A stretch of 64,000 nt of DNA, taken from positions 62,001 to 126,000 of the forward strand of contig FQWG01000006.1 of NCBI GenBank assembly GCA_900129595.1. The letters run 5' to 3'. Shown here in pieces: positions 51,524-60,205 of the stretch. The notes beneath the pieces were generated by a model that saw nothing but the letters and a program-made list of their open reading frames with translations, had not been told where the DNA came from and made no database searches. This stretch comes from Flavobacterium frigidimaris (GTDB lineage: Bacteria > Bacteroidota > Bacteroidia > Flavobacteriales > Flavobacteriaceae). Position 1 is the first letter of the stretch. Each line of letters opens with the position of its first letter. The translations under genes were made by a program, and so were the position numbers.

Positions 51524-52019
51524 AACCGTGTGTATTAAGCATTGATTCTCTTATTTTTTTTCTCGCTCTCGAAAGTGCTACCCGAATAGCCGTTTCATTC
51601 ATGTTGACAATTTTCGCAATTTCATCAAATTCATATTGTTCAACATCGCGTAACTGAATTAATATTTGCAGCTGTTCAGGCAACTGATTTATAATTTTCT
51701 CTACCCATTCTAAACTATTAGAATCTTCTAATTTTTTATCTAATAAGGGTTCCCGGTCTGTATAATTATTATGAACAATTTTAAGGTTTCCGGCTCGTTT
51801 TGATTTTAACTGATCGAGACAATAATTTTTTGTCATTGTCATGGCAACAGCTTCAACATTGTTATAATCGCTTAAATTCTCTTTCTTGTTCCATAATTTT
51901 ACCATTACTTCCTGAGTCGCATCTTCGGCCTCTTCGGTACTGGTTAATAATCTTTTTGCCAGACGAAAAACTTTGTCTTTAAAAGGATTTATTAATTCTA
52001 TAAACACATTTTGATTCAT
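51510..52019 (-). CDS. ECF-type RNA polymerase sigma factor
   Basis: A 169-residue sigma factor with region 2 (about 15-75, RLAKRLLTSTEEAEDATQEV) and region 4 (about 105-160, LPEQLQILIQLRDVEQYEFD then EIAKIVNMNETAIRVALSRARKK), separated by a short linker. It is the first gene of the sigma - anti-sigma - DUF4252 - DUF4252 unit and probably directs RNA polymerase to its own promoter (see 52065-52092). The triggering stress is unknown. Confidence 0.95.
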   Translation of the reverse strand: MNQNVFIELINPFKDKVFRLAKRLLTSTEEAEDATQEVMVKLWNKKENLSDYNNVEAVAMTMTKNYCLDQLKSKRAGNLKIVHNNYTDREPLLDKKLEDSNSLEWVEKIINQLPEQLQILIQLRDVEQYEFDEIAKIVNMNETAIRVALSRARKKIRESMLNTHGYGIQ

Positions 52020-52064
52020 AAAATTTGTTGGTTTTTCGTTGGTTAGTCGTTAGCTTATATAGTC

Positions 52065-52092
52065 AAGACGAAGCACTATTATTTTTGTTACA
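52065..52092 (-). promoter_or_regulatory. Candidate ECF-sigma promoter upstream of the DUF4252 operon
   Basis: On the minus strand TGTAAC (ending near 52087), a 16-nt spacer and CGTCTT (complement of 52065-52070) look like the AAC / CGTC layout of autoregulated ECF promoters. No TAnnTTTG box is present nearby. The leader to the start at 52019 would be about 40 nt. Confidence 0.55.
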
Positions 52093-52191
52093 GGAAGATG
52101 TGTAAATTTTATAACAAAAAACACTTTAAATTTATCATACTTAAAACTAAAGATACTATTTTTACGTTAGTACTACATAGATACTCCCTAT

Positions 52192-53664
52192 ATGAAAACA
52201 ATATTAAAAAGCGTACTGTTATTATTTCTACTTGCATTTTCTTTGCAATCTTGTGAGGATCAGGATGATGTTGAGTCTCCTGCAGGTTTGCAGGTAAATG
52301 ATTTTGTATGGAAAGGACTAAATCAGTTTTATTTGTGGCAGGCTGATGTGCCTAATTTAGCTGATGATCGTTTTAATAACCAGGAAGCTTTAAATTCTTT
52401 TTTAAGAGGGTATTCTAAACCAGAAGATTTATTTCAGGATTTGTTGAATAAACCAATTAGTAAATTCCCTAAAGGTCAGGCAATTGATCGTTTTAGCTGG
52501 ATCGTTCCTGATTATAGTGTTTTGGAACAAGAACTGCAGGGAACGACAAAAAATAGCGGTGTAGATTTTAGATTAAGCTATAAACCGGGAAGCACAACTA
52601 ACTTAGTGGGCTATGTACGTTATATTATTCCAAATTCTGATGCTTCAACTAAAGAGATCAAACGTGGAGATCTTTTTACAGCTGTAAATGGGACTCAATT
52701 GACAGTTTCAAATTATCAGGGACTTTTGGCTGCTGATAGTTTTACTTTAAATATGGCTTCTTATAATGGAACTGATTTTGTTTCTAACGGAAAAACAGTT
52801 TCCCTGGTTAAAACAACTTTAAACGAAAATCCTGTTTTTATTAATAAAGTAATTCCATCAGGAAGTTCAAAAATTGGTTATCTGATGTACAATGGCTTTT
52901 ATGCCAATTATGACACGCAGCTTAATGCAGCTTTTGCTGAATTGAAATCGCAGGGAATTACAGATCTTATTTTGGATTTAAGATATAACGGAGGAGGTTC
53001 TATACAAACTGCAACACGTTTGGCCAGTATGATTACAGGTCAATTTACCAGTAAGATTTTTGCCAAGGAAAAATGGAATGCAAAAATTAATGAGTTTTAT
53101 GAAAGTGAAGATCCGGAATCTCTTAACAACAGGTTTGTTGATAAAATAGACGGAGCGGCAATTAATAGTTTAAACTTGTCTAAAATATACATTATAACAA
53201 CAAGCGGTACGGCATCTGCGAGTGAATTAGTGATCAACGGACTGGCACCTTATATTTCAGTAATTCAGGTAGGGGAGACTACTGTTGGAAAAAACGTAGG
53301 TTCGATAACTTTATATGATTCTCCAACTTTTGGAAAAGCGAAAAGAAATCCGAATCATAAATATGCGATGCAGCCTTTGGTTTTGAAAATTGTAAATGCA
53401 GCGGACTTTGGTGAATATACTGATGGATTAAAACCGACTGTCGAACAATTGGAGCACTTTAGTAATTTAGGTGTTTTAGGAGATCCTTCAGAACCATTAT
53501 TAAGTGTGGCTATTTCTCAAATTACCGGATCAACAGCTAAAAAAGTCCAGTTAGATAAAGGAATAGCTTTAAAGAACTTTACAGACAGTAAAGCAATGAC
53601 AGGAATAAGAGATCAAATGTATATAGAAAAAGCTCCTGAAGGACTTTTAAGAGCATTAAAATAA
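52192..53664 (+). CDS. S41-family peptidase (C-terminal processing type), lipoprotein
   Basis: A 490-residue lipoprotein with Cys21 (FSLQSC) followed by EDQDD, an acidic run consistent with surface export. A PDZ-like region (about 120-205) precedes the S41 domain (about 225-440), with LDLRYNGGGSIQTA and the serine motif TTSGTASASELVINGL; the nucleophile is a Ser of ASASE (342 or 344). Lys in VGETTVGKNVGS is the likely base partner. It is a single gene with a strong terminator. Confidence 0.92.
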   Translation: MKTILKSVLLLFLLAFSLQSCEDQDDVESPAGLQVNDFVWKGLNQFYLWQADVPNLADDRFNNQEALNSFLRGYSKPEDLFQDLLNKPISKFPKGQAIDRFSWIVPDYSVLEQELQGTTKNSGVDFRLSYKPGSTTNLVGYVRYIIPNSDASTKEIKRGDLFTAVNGTQLTVSNYQGLLAADSFTLNMASYNGTDFVSNGKTVSLVKTTLNENPVFINKVIPSGSSKIGYLMYNGFYANYDTQLNAAFAELKSQGITDLILDLRYNGGGSIQTATRLASMITGQFTSKIFAKEKWNAKINEFYESEDPESLNNRFVDKIDGAAINSLNLSKIYIITTSGTASASELVINGLAPYISVIQVGETTVGKNVGSITLYDSPTFGKAKRNPNHKYAMQPLVLKIVNAADFGEYTDGLKPTVEQLEHFSNLGVLGDPSEPLLSVAISQITGSTAKKVQLDKGIALKNFTDSKAMTGIRDQMYIEKAPEGLLRALK

Positions 53665-53671
53665 AAATAAT

Positions 53672-53706
53672 AAAAAAGGCTTTCAAAAAAATGAAAGCCT
53701 TTTTTA
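53672..53706 (+). terminator. Factor-independent terminator
   Basis: AAAAAAGGCTTTCA pairs with TGAAAGCCTTTTTT around a short A-rich loop, 8 nt after the S41 peptidase stop; it also serves the opposite-strand btuG gene. Confidence 0.9.
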
Positions 53707-53739
53707 TGTTCAGGAAGTAAAACTGAATCTGTTCTTAGA

Positions 53740-54807
53740 TTAGTTATTAAAGTAGAAACCGTTTGGTAAAATAGATACTCCAAATTTGTTTAAAACTGTT
53801 CCTGTTAAAGAATAAATATAAATACTTCCGTTATCCTGATAGTTTACGGCATCAGCCACATATAATTTACCGTTTTTTGCAGCAAAGCCGTAAAGAGAAC
53901 TAATCTCTGTTGCTTTAAATGTTTCTACTGTTGGTAAAGCCGTTGCGTTTGTAGCCATAGAATAAATGCTGTTTCCAATCGTATAATATATTTTACTATT
54001 GTCAATATCCAAGAAATCAGGATGTGTTAATCCTGGAAAATCAAGAGTTGATGTTACAGCATTAGTACTTAAGTTGACTTTAACGATCTTACCGGTTGTT
54101 TCCGGAGCGGCATAACTAGGTCTTCCGTTACATAATATGTATAGAGTTCCGTTATCTTTTACTAATGAACCAGGAACATCACCTACTACAAAGTTTGATG
54201 CCACGGTATTATTTGCCGCGTTTATTACAGTAAGAGAATTTCCTTGTCCGCCTCCGCCTTTGTGTGCAACATAAAGTTTACCATTGTTCTCAATTATTTT
54301 TTCAGGTCCTTCAACTACTGCAATTGTAGAAGTAACAGTATTTGAAGCAAGGTCGAGCACCGCTACATAATCATCTGTTTTAACAGCGATATCGCCCCAG
54401 TTTGTGATATATCCTTTTCCATTAGCGAAAGCAATGAATCTCGGGTTTTTTAAACTTGTTGTAATAGTCGTAATACTTTTAAAAGTATATCTGTTAACGA
54501 CTTCTATTTTATTAGAACCATTTACAACAATATACGCTACATCACCATTAAAACTAACAGACAGAGGAGTGTCACCAGTAACTTTCCCCGGGTTTACTAA
54601 CGAGAATACGTTATTTTCGATTTGTAAATCATCTGATAAATAAGAGATGCTTCCATTAGGCGTTTGAAAATTTCCTTCATTAACAACGAATAATCCACCA
54701 TCATAATCTCCACGTGGCTCTTGTTTGTCATTGTCATCATTGCTGCACGAGACAAAAAATGCCGAGCTTATCGCAATCGTTAAAAACAGTTTATTAAATC
54801 TTTTCAT
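53740..54807 (-). CDS. BtuG-like surface beta-propeller lipoprotein (DUF5074/YncE type)
   Basis: A 355-residue lipoprotein with Cys21 followed by SNDDNDK; acidic residues after the lipid Cys are the surface-export signal in this phylum. The mature protein is made of repeated four-strand blades (NKIEVVNRYTFKSITTI, VAVLDLASNTVTSTIAVVEG, LTVINAANNTVASNFVVGD), the YncE/DUF5074 propeller. In Bacteroides, BtuG proteins of this type sit on the BtuB barrel and bind cobalamin extremely tightly. Here the gene starts 5 nt after a BtuB-type receptor under a cobalamin riboswitch, so a BtuG role is strongly suggested, though binding is not shown by sequence. Confidence 0.85.
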   Translation of the reverse strand: MKRFNKLFLTIAISSAFFVSCSNDDNDKQEPRGDYDGGLFVVNEGNFQTPNGSISYLSDDLQIENNVFSLVNPGKVTGDTPLSVSFNGDVAYIVVNGSNKIEVVNRYTFKSITTITTSLKNPRFIAFANGKGYITNWGDIAVKTDDYVAVLDLASNTVTSTIAVVEGPEKIIENNGKLYVAHKGGGGQGNSLTVINAANNTVASNFVVGDVPGSLVKDNGTLYILCNGRPSYAAPETTGKIVKVNLSTNAVTSTLDFPGLTHPDFLDIDNSKIYYTIGNSIYSMATNATALPTVETFKATEISSLYGFAAKNGKLYVADAVNYQDNGSIYIYSLTGTVLNKFGVSILPNGFYFNN

Positions 54808-54812
54808 GATAT

Positions 54813-56675
54813 TTAAAAATTAAGGTTAATGTATAAAGTGTAATTTGTTCCCGGCATTTGTCTGCTTATGACAGGCTGGTAATTCTCGTTCCAGATATTG
54901 AATATTTGAAAACCAATTTTGTAACTGTTCTTTTTGCCAAAGTCATAATCAGCTCCAATATTACCAACGTTATAATCTTTTACTCTCGTAGCAGGATTAT
55001 TAAAAGGAGTGCTGTAAACATCGCCATTATAGAGATATTGAAAATAGGAGGAAACTTTTTTCCAGTTGTACGAAACAGCTCCTGTTAGTTTGTGATACGG
55101 AACATAAATCAATTGCTTATAAACCAATTCACCACTTATTAATTGTTTGCTTTCGGAAACCGTATAGGCATAAGTTCCGTTAAGTGTAAAATTATGGTTG
55201 TCTATTTTGGTTCTCCATTCTAAAAGGACTTCAGCGCCATACGCTCTCACCTTTTTTGTGTTTTCAGGTGACCAATTGTCTCCGCCTCCTTGTGATGGCA
55301 CCCAACGCAATAAGTCTTTGATCGAATTGTAGTAAGCTGTTACGGATAATGAAAAGTTTTTTGTGAAAAACTCATTACCAATCTCAGCCTGATAAGATGT
55401 TTCAGGTTTTAAGTCAGGATTACCGCTCCCTTCCCAAAATAAGTCATTATAAGTTGGCATTCTGAAATTTTTTGAAGCATTAAATTTTATGCGGTAAAAA
55501 TCTGTAAACAAATATCTTGTTCCTAAAGAAAAAAGAAAAGGATTGCCATAATTATCGGTTATTTCCTGACGAATACTACCATTATAATCCCATTTATCGG
55601 TTACTAGATGGCTTAATAATAAACTTGCAGAACCAATTTCCCTTTTTACATTATTGATGCTCGAGCCATATCCTTTATTACGATTATAGTCAACGATAGC
55701 ATTAAGTTTAATTTTGTTATTGACATCAAAGGCCAGATCATATTTTATAATCGAGGTTTCGACTTTTCCATAAGTAAATAACTCTGAATTAATGTCAGAG
55801 AAATATTTGTACGATTCACCAATATGTGCCAATTTTACTTTAGAAGTAAAACGATCAGATTTATTTTCCCATTCTAAAAGGTTTCGGGTATTAAAATCGT
55901 CGTATTTTGTTTTGGATGCTGTAGGAGTCGTTAAAGAAAAATGACGTTCTGAATCATAAAACTGACTGTATACTTTTATTACATTTCGGGAATCGATTTT
56001 ATATCCAAAAGTGGTATTCATACTCGTGTTATAGTATTCTCCGTTACTGTTTCTCTGGTCGCTATTTCCGGGATATTTAAAATCATTCTCTGAACTATTT
56101 CGCGAAAAACTAACCTGAAGACTATATTTGTCTGATGAAACCATAGTGCGATAATTGGCATTGTAAGTATCATAACTGCCGGCACTGAAAAAAAGATGAT
56201 TAGAGAAATCTTTTTTAAATTCTAAATCATTGTTGAGATGTATGCTTCCGCCTATGGCACTGCTGCCGTATAAAACACTTCCGCCTCCGGCTTTTACAGC
56301 GATTGAATTAAAATCTCTTGTTCCGATGGTGTTGAAATCTGTCTGACCTAAAAATTGTGAATTAATATTGATACCATTCCAGATAACTGCGGTTTGTGCT
56401 GCAGTAGTTCCTCTAAAAGAAGGACCGGAGGTCATACCAAGACCATTTTCCTTAAAATAAATAACAGTATTGTAATTTAAAAGAGAGGTTAAAGAAGATT
56501 GATTTTTATTGATGATCGAATCATTTAACACCTGAACCGATTGTGAATTGGAGTATTTCTTAAGATTGGTATCAGAAACTATAACTTCTTTCAGTTTATT
56601 AATAGAATCAGTTTGCGCCGAAATCATCTGGCACATCAACAATAAACAAATAGCAAAAAGTTTTTTTAAAGTCAT
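54813..56675 (-). CDS. btuB: TonB-dependent vitamin B12 receptor, BtuB-type
   Basis: A 620-residue outer-membrane receptor. I start at the ATG complementary to 56673-56675 (signal peptide ends MISAQ), not the frame start at 56801, which would lie in the riboswitch. A TonB-box-like LKEVIVSD is followed by the plug (about 35-150, GLGMTSGPSFRGTTAAQTAVI and GSSAIGGSIHL) and the barrel to the terminal NLNF. The riboswitch directly upstream and btuG directly downstream identify the substrate as a corrinoid. There is no carboxypeptidase-like domain, which fits BtuB. Confidence 0.93.
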   Translation of the reverse strand: MTLKKLFAICLLLMCQMISAQTDSINKLKEVIVSDTNLKKYSNSQSVQVLNDSIINKNQSSLTSLLNYNTVIYFKENGLGMTSGPSFRGTTAAQTAVIWNGININSQFLGQTDFNTIGTRDFNSIAVKAGGGSVLYGSSAIGGSIHLNNDLEFKKDFSNHLFFSAGSYDTYNANYRTMVSSDKYSLQVSFSRNSSENDFKYPGNSDQRNSNGEYYNTSMNTTFGYKIDSRNVIKVYSQFYDSERHFSLTTPTASKTKYDDFNTRNLLEWENKSDRFTSKVKLAHIGESYKYFSDINSELFTYGKVETSIIKYDLAFDVNNKIKLNAIVDYNRNKGYGSSINNVKREIGSASLLLSHLVTDKWDYNGSIRQEITDNYGNPFLFSLGTRYLFTDFYRIKFNASKNFRMPTYNDLFWEGSGNPDLKPETSYQAEIGNEFFTKNFSLSVTAYYNSIKDLLRWVPSQGGGDNWSPENTKKVRAYGAEVLLEWRTKIDNHNFTLNGTYAYTVSESKQLISGELVYKQLIYVPYHKLTGAVSYNWKKVSSYFQYLYNGDVYSTPFNNPATRVKDYNVGNIGADYDFGKKNSYKIGFQIFNIWNENYQPVISRQMPGTNYTLYINLNF

Positions 56676-56704
56676 AATTTCTACACTCTTTTTCCCGAGA
56701 GCTC

Positions 56705-56870
56705 GATATTGGTTACAAAGGCAGGTCTCCTGGCTTGCGTTTTGTTGTTTACCTTCCCATTCGCCGGAGCGAGCAGTGGTTTTGGAGTTAACAACAAACA
56801 TTCGTTTAAGAACAAAGCATACAGTTGCGGGTACAGCTCAAGATTTTCTAATTATTACTTGATTCCCTTT
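56705..56870 (-). promoter_or_regulatory. Cobalamin riboswitch
   Basis: The minus strand carries the hallmark pieces in order: GGGAATCAAGT at the 5' end (near 56865), GAGCTGTACCCGCAACTGTA (near 56820-56839), and the B12 box AAGCCAGGAGACCTGC (complement of 56721-56736), ending with CTTTGTAACC. The RNA should bind adenosylcobalamin or a relative and reduce expression of btuB-btuG when B12 is plentiful. Its end is about 30 nt from the btuB start, suggesting control at translation, since I see no terminator stem with a T run after the B12 box. Confidence 0.95.
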
Positions 56871-56909
56871 TAATGTGTTTAAAAAAATAAACACAACCTT
56901 AATTTCGTG

Positions 56910-56941
56910 CAAAGATAAAGTTAAAATTGTCGATTTTTCAA
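56910..56941 (-). promoter_or_regulatory. Promoter of the riboswitch/btuB/btuG transcript
   Basis: TTG (complement of 56939-56941), 21-nt spacer, TATCTTTG (complement of 56910-56917). It lies between the cobC stop at 56984 and the riboswitch, so btuB-btuG has its own start. A GTGTTT/AAACAC hairpin (about 56876-56896) follows. Confidence 0.75.
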
Positions 56942-56983
56942 ATTTGTTTATGTTTTAAAAACAAATTCTAATCAAAAAGACAC

Positions 56984-57517
56984 TTATACTTCAATTTTGA
57001 TGACCTGTCCAAAATCTACTTTATTGTTAAAAGCATCTTTTAGCGGCAATGCACTATAATGGCATAAGATACTTCTGACTACACCGGCATGTGCTACAAT
57101 AACGATAGGTGTCGTTATTTCTTTTGAGATTTGAGATAAAAAATCAACAACTCTATTGTGGAGTTCCGTAAAGGATTCCCCGTTTTTAGCATTAATAGTT
57201 ACAAAATCTTCCATCCAGGGATTTAGTTCTTCAGGCGGAATATCATTCCAGTTTTTCAGTTCCCAATCACCAAAATTCATTTCTATTAATCGTGCATCTT
57301 TTTCGAATGCAATTACTTTAATGTTTTCCTGAATGTATTCGGACAAAATCAAACAACGTTTCAGGGGACTCGAAAAGACTACAGCTTCTGACGGTAATTG
57401 CAAGAGAATATTTTCGAAAACAGCTTCAAAAGGTGCTGCGATATCAACATCTGATTGTCCGTAGCAAACTCCTTTTTTGCAAATTGTTTCAGTGTGGCGA
57501 ACTAGATAAATTTCCAT
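56984..57517 (-). CDS. cobC: Histidine phosphatase, probable alpha-ribazole phosphatase (CobC)
   Basis: A 177-residue phosphoglycerate-mutase-fold protein with the phosphohistidine motif LVRHTE (His8), SSPLKRCLILSEYI, the acid EMNFGDWE, and the second His in VIVAHAGVVRS. It overlaps cobS by 16 nt, which points to removal of the phosphate from alpha-ribazole-phosphate or cobalamin-phosphate at the end of nucleotide-loop assembly. The family is broad, so the assignment rests on context. Confidence 0.87.
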   Translation of the reverse strand: MEIYLVRHTETICKKGVCYGQSDVDIAAPFEAVFENILLQLPSEAVVFSSPLKRCLILSEYIQENIKVIAFEKDARLIEMNFGDWELKNWNDIPPEELNPWMEDFVTINAKNGESFTELHNRVVDFLSQISKEITTPIVIVAHAGVVRSILCHYSALPLKDAFNNKVDFGQVIKIEV

Positions 57518-58299
57518 ATCAAAAGAATACTTAAATAATAAACGACTTCACAAACTTGTTGTGTTGCCCCAAGACAATCTCCCGTGTAACCGTCGATCCA
57601 TTTCTGGAAATAACGGGCTAAAAAATAACGCATTATAAATACCGGAATTAGTGCCAAAAGAAATTGATATTGAAAATAAGACAAAAACAATAACGGAATT
57701 AATCCAAAGAAAAATGAGCCCAATATCTCTTTCCAGGTGTGATTTTTAGCGATAGGCTTACTTTTACTGGAAGCGTCATCCCGCGAATATTCATGAGTGA
57801 AAATAATCGAAATAGCAGCCAAACGACTCAAGGCATGAGCAGAAACAAATAAAAGAAAAACCTGAAAAAGAACAAGAGAATTATCTGATTTAAAAAGCGA
57901 AACAGATTCAGAAAGTAATTTGAATTTTAATAAAAAAAGTAAAACCAAACCAATAGCTCCATAAGCACCAATAGCACTATCTTTCATAATGATCAGAATT
58001 TTTTCTTTGGTCCAGCCTCCGCCAAAACCATCACAAACATCTGCAAAACCATCTTCGTGAAAAGCTCCAGTAGTAAGTACAGAAATAATTAAGGCAAAAA
58101 TTACCGCAGTTTCTACAGAAAGAAAAAGAGAAGAAAGGTAAAAAGCCAGAAAAGAAATGCTGCCCACAATCCAGCCGATCAAAGGAAAATAGCGAGTGGC
58201 TTTGTTTAAATAATCAGGATGATGATCAATGTTTTTTGGACACGGAATTCTGGTGTAAAACATTAAAGAGGTAAAAAAAATATGTAGTTCTTTTTTCAT
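57502..58299 (-). CDS. cobS: Adenosylcobinamide-GDP ribazoletransferase (cobalamin synthase)
   Basis: A 265-residue inner-membrane enzyme that joins GDP-cobinamide and alpha-ribazole(-phosphate). Several membrane helices are visible, with the conserved TGAFHEDGFADVCDGFGGG (Asp/His metal region), MKDSAIGAYGAIGL and GYTGDCLGATQQVCEV. It overlaps cobC and lies 65 nt after the BluB-CobT gene, in the order expected for a nucleotide-loop operon. Confidence 0.95.
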   Translation of the reverse strand: MKKELHIFFTSLMFYTRIPCPKNIDHHPDYLNKATRYFPLIGWIVGSISFLAFYLSSLFLSVETAVIFALIISVLTTGAFHEDGFADVCDGFGGGWTKEKILIIMKDSAIGAYGAIGLVLLFLLKFKLLSESVSLFKSDNSLVLFQVFLLFVSAHALSRLAAISIIFTHEYSRDDASSKSKPIAKNHTWKEILGSFFFGLIPLLFLSYFQYQFLLALIPVFIMRYFLARYFQKWIDGYTGDCLGATQQVCEVVYYLSILLIWKFI

Positions 58300-58364
58300 T
58301 TAAGAAAGTGTGATTATAAATTTAAGATGAATACTCAATACTGAAACTGAAAACTGCAACTTCT

Positions 58365-60044
58365 CTACTTCCTGCTCACTCCGGCACTTTCAAAACTTGC
58401 CATATCATTGAGAAAAACTGCAGCAGATTTCAAAACAGGAAAAGCAATCGCGCATCCTGTTCCTTCGCCCAAACGCAAATCCAGATTTAAAATAGGTTTT
58501 GCATCTAAGTAATTTAATAATTTGCCATGCGCTTTTTCAGCAGAGCAATGACAGAAAACAGCGTTATTTTTAATTTCAGGATTAATTTGTGAAGCAATCA
58601 AAAAGGCAACACTACAAATAAAACCATCAACTAAAATCAACATTTTGTTTTCGTACGCAGCTAACATTCCACCAGCGATTTGTATAATTTCGAAACCTCC
58701 AAAATAAGCGAGTTGTTGTTCTAATTGATCTTCACCGGAATAATTTTCAATCGCAATTTTGAGTAGATTTTGTTTCTGAATCAGTTTCTCCTGTTCGATA
58801 CCAGTTCCTTTGCCAACACATTCTTCGATAGGTAAACCTGTTACAACACTCATTAAAACCGAAGCTGTAGAAGTATTTCCAATTCCCATTTCGCCAAAAC
58901 CAATACAGTTAGAACCCGTTTTTGCAATGTTGTCAACAATAGATTTTCCTTTTTCGAAACACAAATGCAATTCCGTTTCGCTCATGGCCGGAATGTGCAA
59001 AAAGGACTGCGTTCCTTTAGCAATTTTGGCGTTAATCAAATTAGCATTTGTAGGGAAATCATAATTGACTCCTGCATCGACAATCGATAACTGAATCTCA
59101 TTTTGATTACAGAAAACATTTATGGCGGCACCGCCTTCGAGAAAATTCGCAACCATTTGTCGGGTAACATCTTGTGGATATGCACTCACGCCATGATTGG
59201 CAATTCCGTGATCAGCGGCAAAAACGATGATATTTGGATTTGATATTTGGGGAGTTAAAGTGTTGAAAACCGTTGCGATCTGAAAAGCCAATGTCTCTAA
59301 AGTTCCCAGAGCGCCAAGAGGTTTTGTTTTTGAGTCTATTTTTTCCTGCAAAAGCGCACTGAATTCATTTGAGGTTTCGCTTTTAACAGAAGTCTTGATA
59401 GGTAAATCAGAGATGTTACATTCCGTAATAATCTTAATTTCTTTACAATCCGGAGCTTCTGATTTTTGTTTCCAGTTCAGCTGTTGCAACATCGGTTGAT
59501 TGTCGTAATTTGTTGCTGGTTTTCCAATACAGAAATAACCCAATGGCTCAATGTTTTCAGGTAAATCAAGAATCTTTTTAAACTGATAATAATTCAAAAT
59601 AGAAACCCAACCCATTCCGTATCCTTGTTCTGTAAGCGAAAGCCAGATATTTTGTGCGGCACAAACCGAGCTGAATTTTACGGCTTCATTACTTCCCACA
59701 GTTCCAATCGTAAACTGATTCAGAACAGATCGGTCATAGGCAATGATAAGTCCAATTGGAGCTTCTTCAATTGCTTCTAACTTCAATGATTTGTAGCGTT
59801 CTTTTTGTTCTGGATTATCTGTAAGTTCTTCCGCTTTTTTGTTATAATCTAAAAAAAGAACCTTTACAGCGGTTTTTACTTCGGGAGACTTAATAATAAA
59901 ATAACGCGTAGCATCTGTCAATCCAACAGAAGGTGCCCAATGCCCGGCTTGCAAAGCTTTTTCGATCACTTCGTCAGGAACTTCATCAGCAGTAAAATGT
60001 CGGGTGTCACGGCGCGATTTTAAAATATCATCTAAGTAGCTCAT
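58365..60044 (-). CDS. BluB-CobT fusion: DMB synthase plus DMB phosphoribosyltransferase
   Basis: A 559-residue protein with two enzymes in one chain. Residues 1-215 form a nitroreductase-like BluB (SRRDTRHF, HWAPSVG, GYGMGWVSIL; the Asp in RRD and Ser in GWVS match the residues known to be needed in BluB), which makes 5,6-dimethylbenzimidazole from reduced FMN and oxygen. Residues about 225-559 form CobT (KTKPLGALGTLE, FAADHGIANHGVSAYPQ, GEMGIGNTSTAS, and the catalytic-Glu motif LRLGEGTGCA), which joins DMB to nicotinate mononucleotide to give alpha-ribazole phosphate. The product of the first half is the substrate of the second. Neither half is truncated. cobS follows after 65 nt. Confidence 0.94.
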   Translation of the reverse strand: MSYLDDILKSRRDTRHFTADEVPDEVIEKALQAGHWAPSVGLTDATRYFIIKSPEVKTAVKVLFLDYNKKAEELTDNPEQKERYKSLKLEAIEEAPIGLIIAYDRSVLNQFTIGTVGSNEAVKFSSVCAAQNIWLSLTEQGYGMGWVSILNYYQFKKILDLPENIEPLGYFCIGKPATNYDNQPMLQQLNWKQKSEAPDCKEIKIITECNISDLPIKTSVKSETSNEFSALLQEKIDSKTKPLGALGTLETLAFQIATVFNTLTPQISNPNIIVFAADHGIANHGVSAYPQDVTRQMVANFLEGGAAINVFCNQNEIQLSIVDAGVNYDFPTNANLINAKIAKGTQSFLHIPAMSETELHLCFEKGKSIVDNIAKTGSNCIGFGEMGIGNTSTASVLMSVVTGLPIEECVGKGTGIEQEKLIQKQNLLKIAIENYSGEDQLEQQLAYFGGFEIIQIAGGMLAAYENKMLILVDGFICSVAFLIASQINPEIKNNAVFCHCSAEKAHGKLLNYLDAKPILNLDLRLGEGTGCAIAFPVLKSAAVFLNDMASFESAGVSRK

Positions 60045-60058
60045 TTTTAAGTTCCAAT

Positions 60059-60178
60059 TTTTTTAAATTCCAAATTCCAATTCAATATCAATTGCAAAAA
60101 TCAATATCAAGAAAAATCTGAAAGTTTAAAGGTTTAAGTAAAGATAAAGTATAACGTTGGAATTTGGAATTTAAAAAA
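60059..60178. repeat. Inverted repeat with 22-bp perfect arms
   Basis: Arm 60059-60080 (containing AAATTCCAAATTCCAA) and arm 60157-60178 are perfect reverse complements, separated by 76 nt. The element nearly fills the gap between cobU and the BluB-CobT gene and could form a long hairpin in the mRNA. Confidence 0.75.
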
Positions 60179-60205
60179 TTTGGATTTTCTTTTTATTATT
60201 GATTT

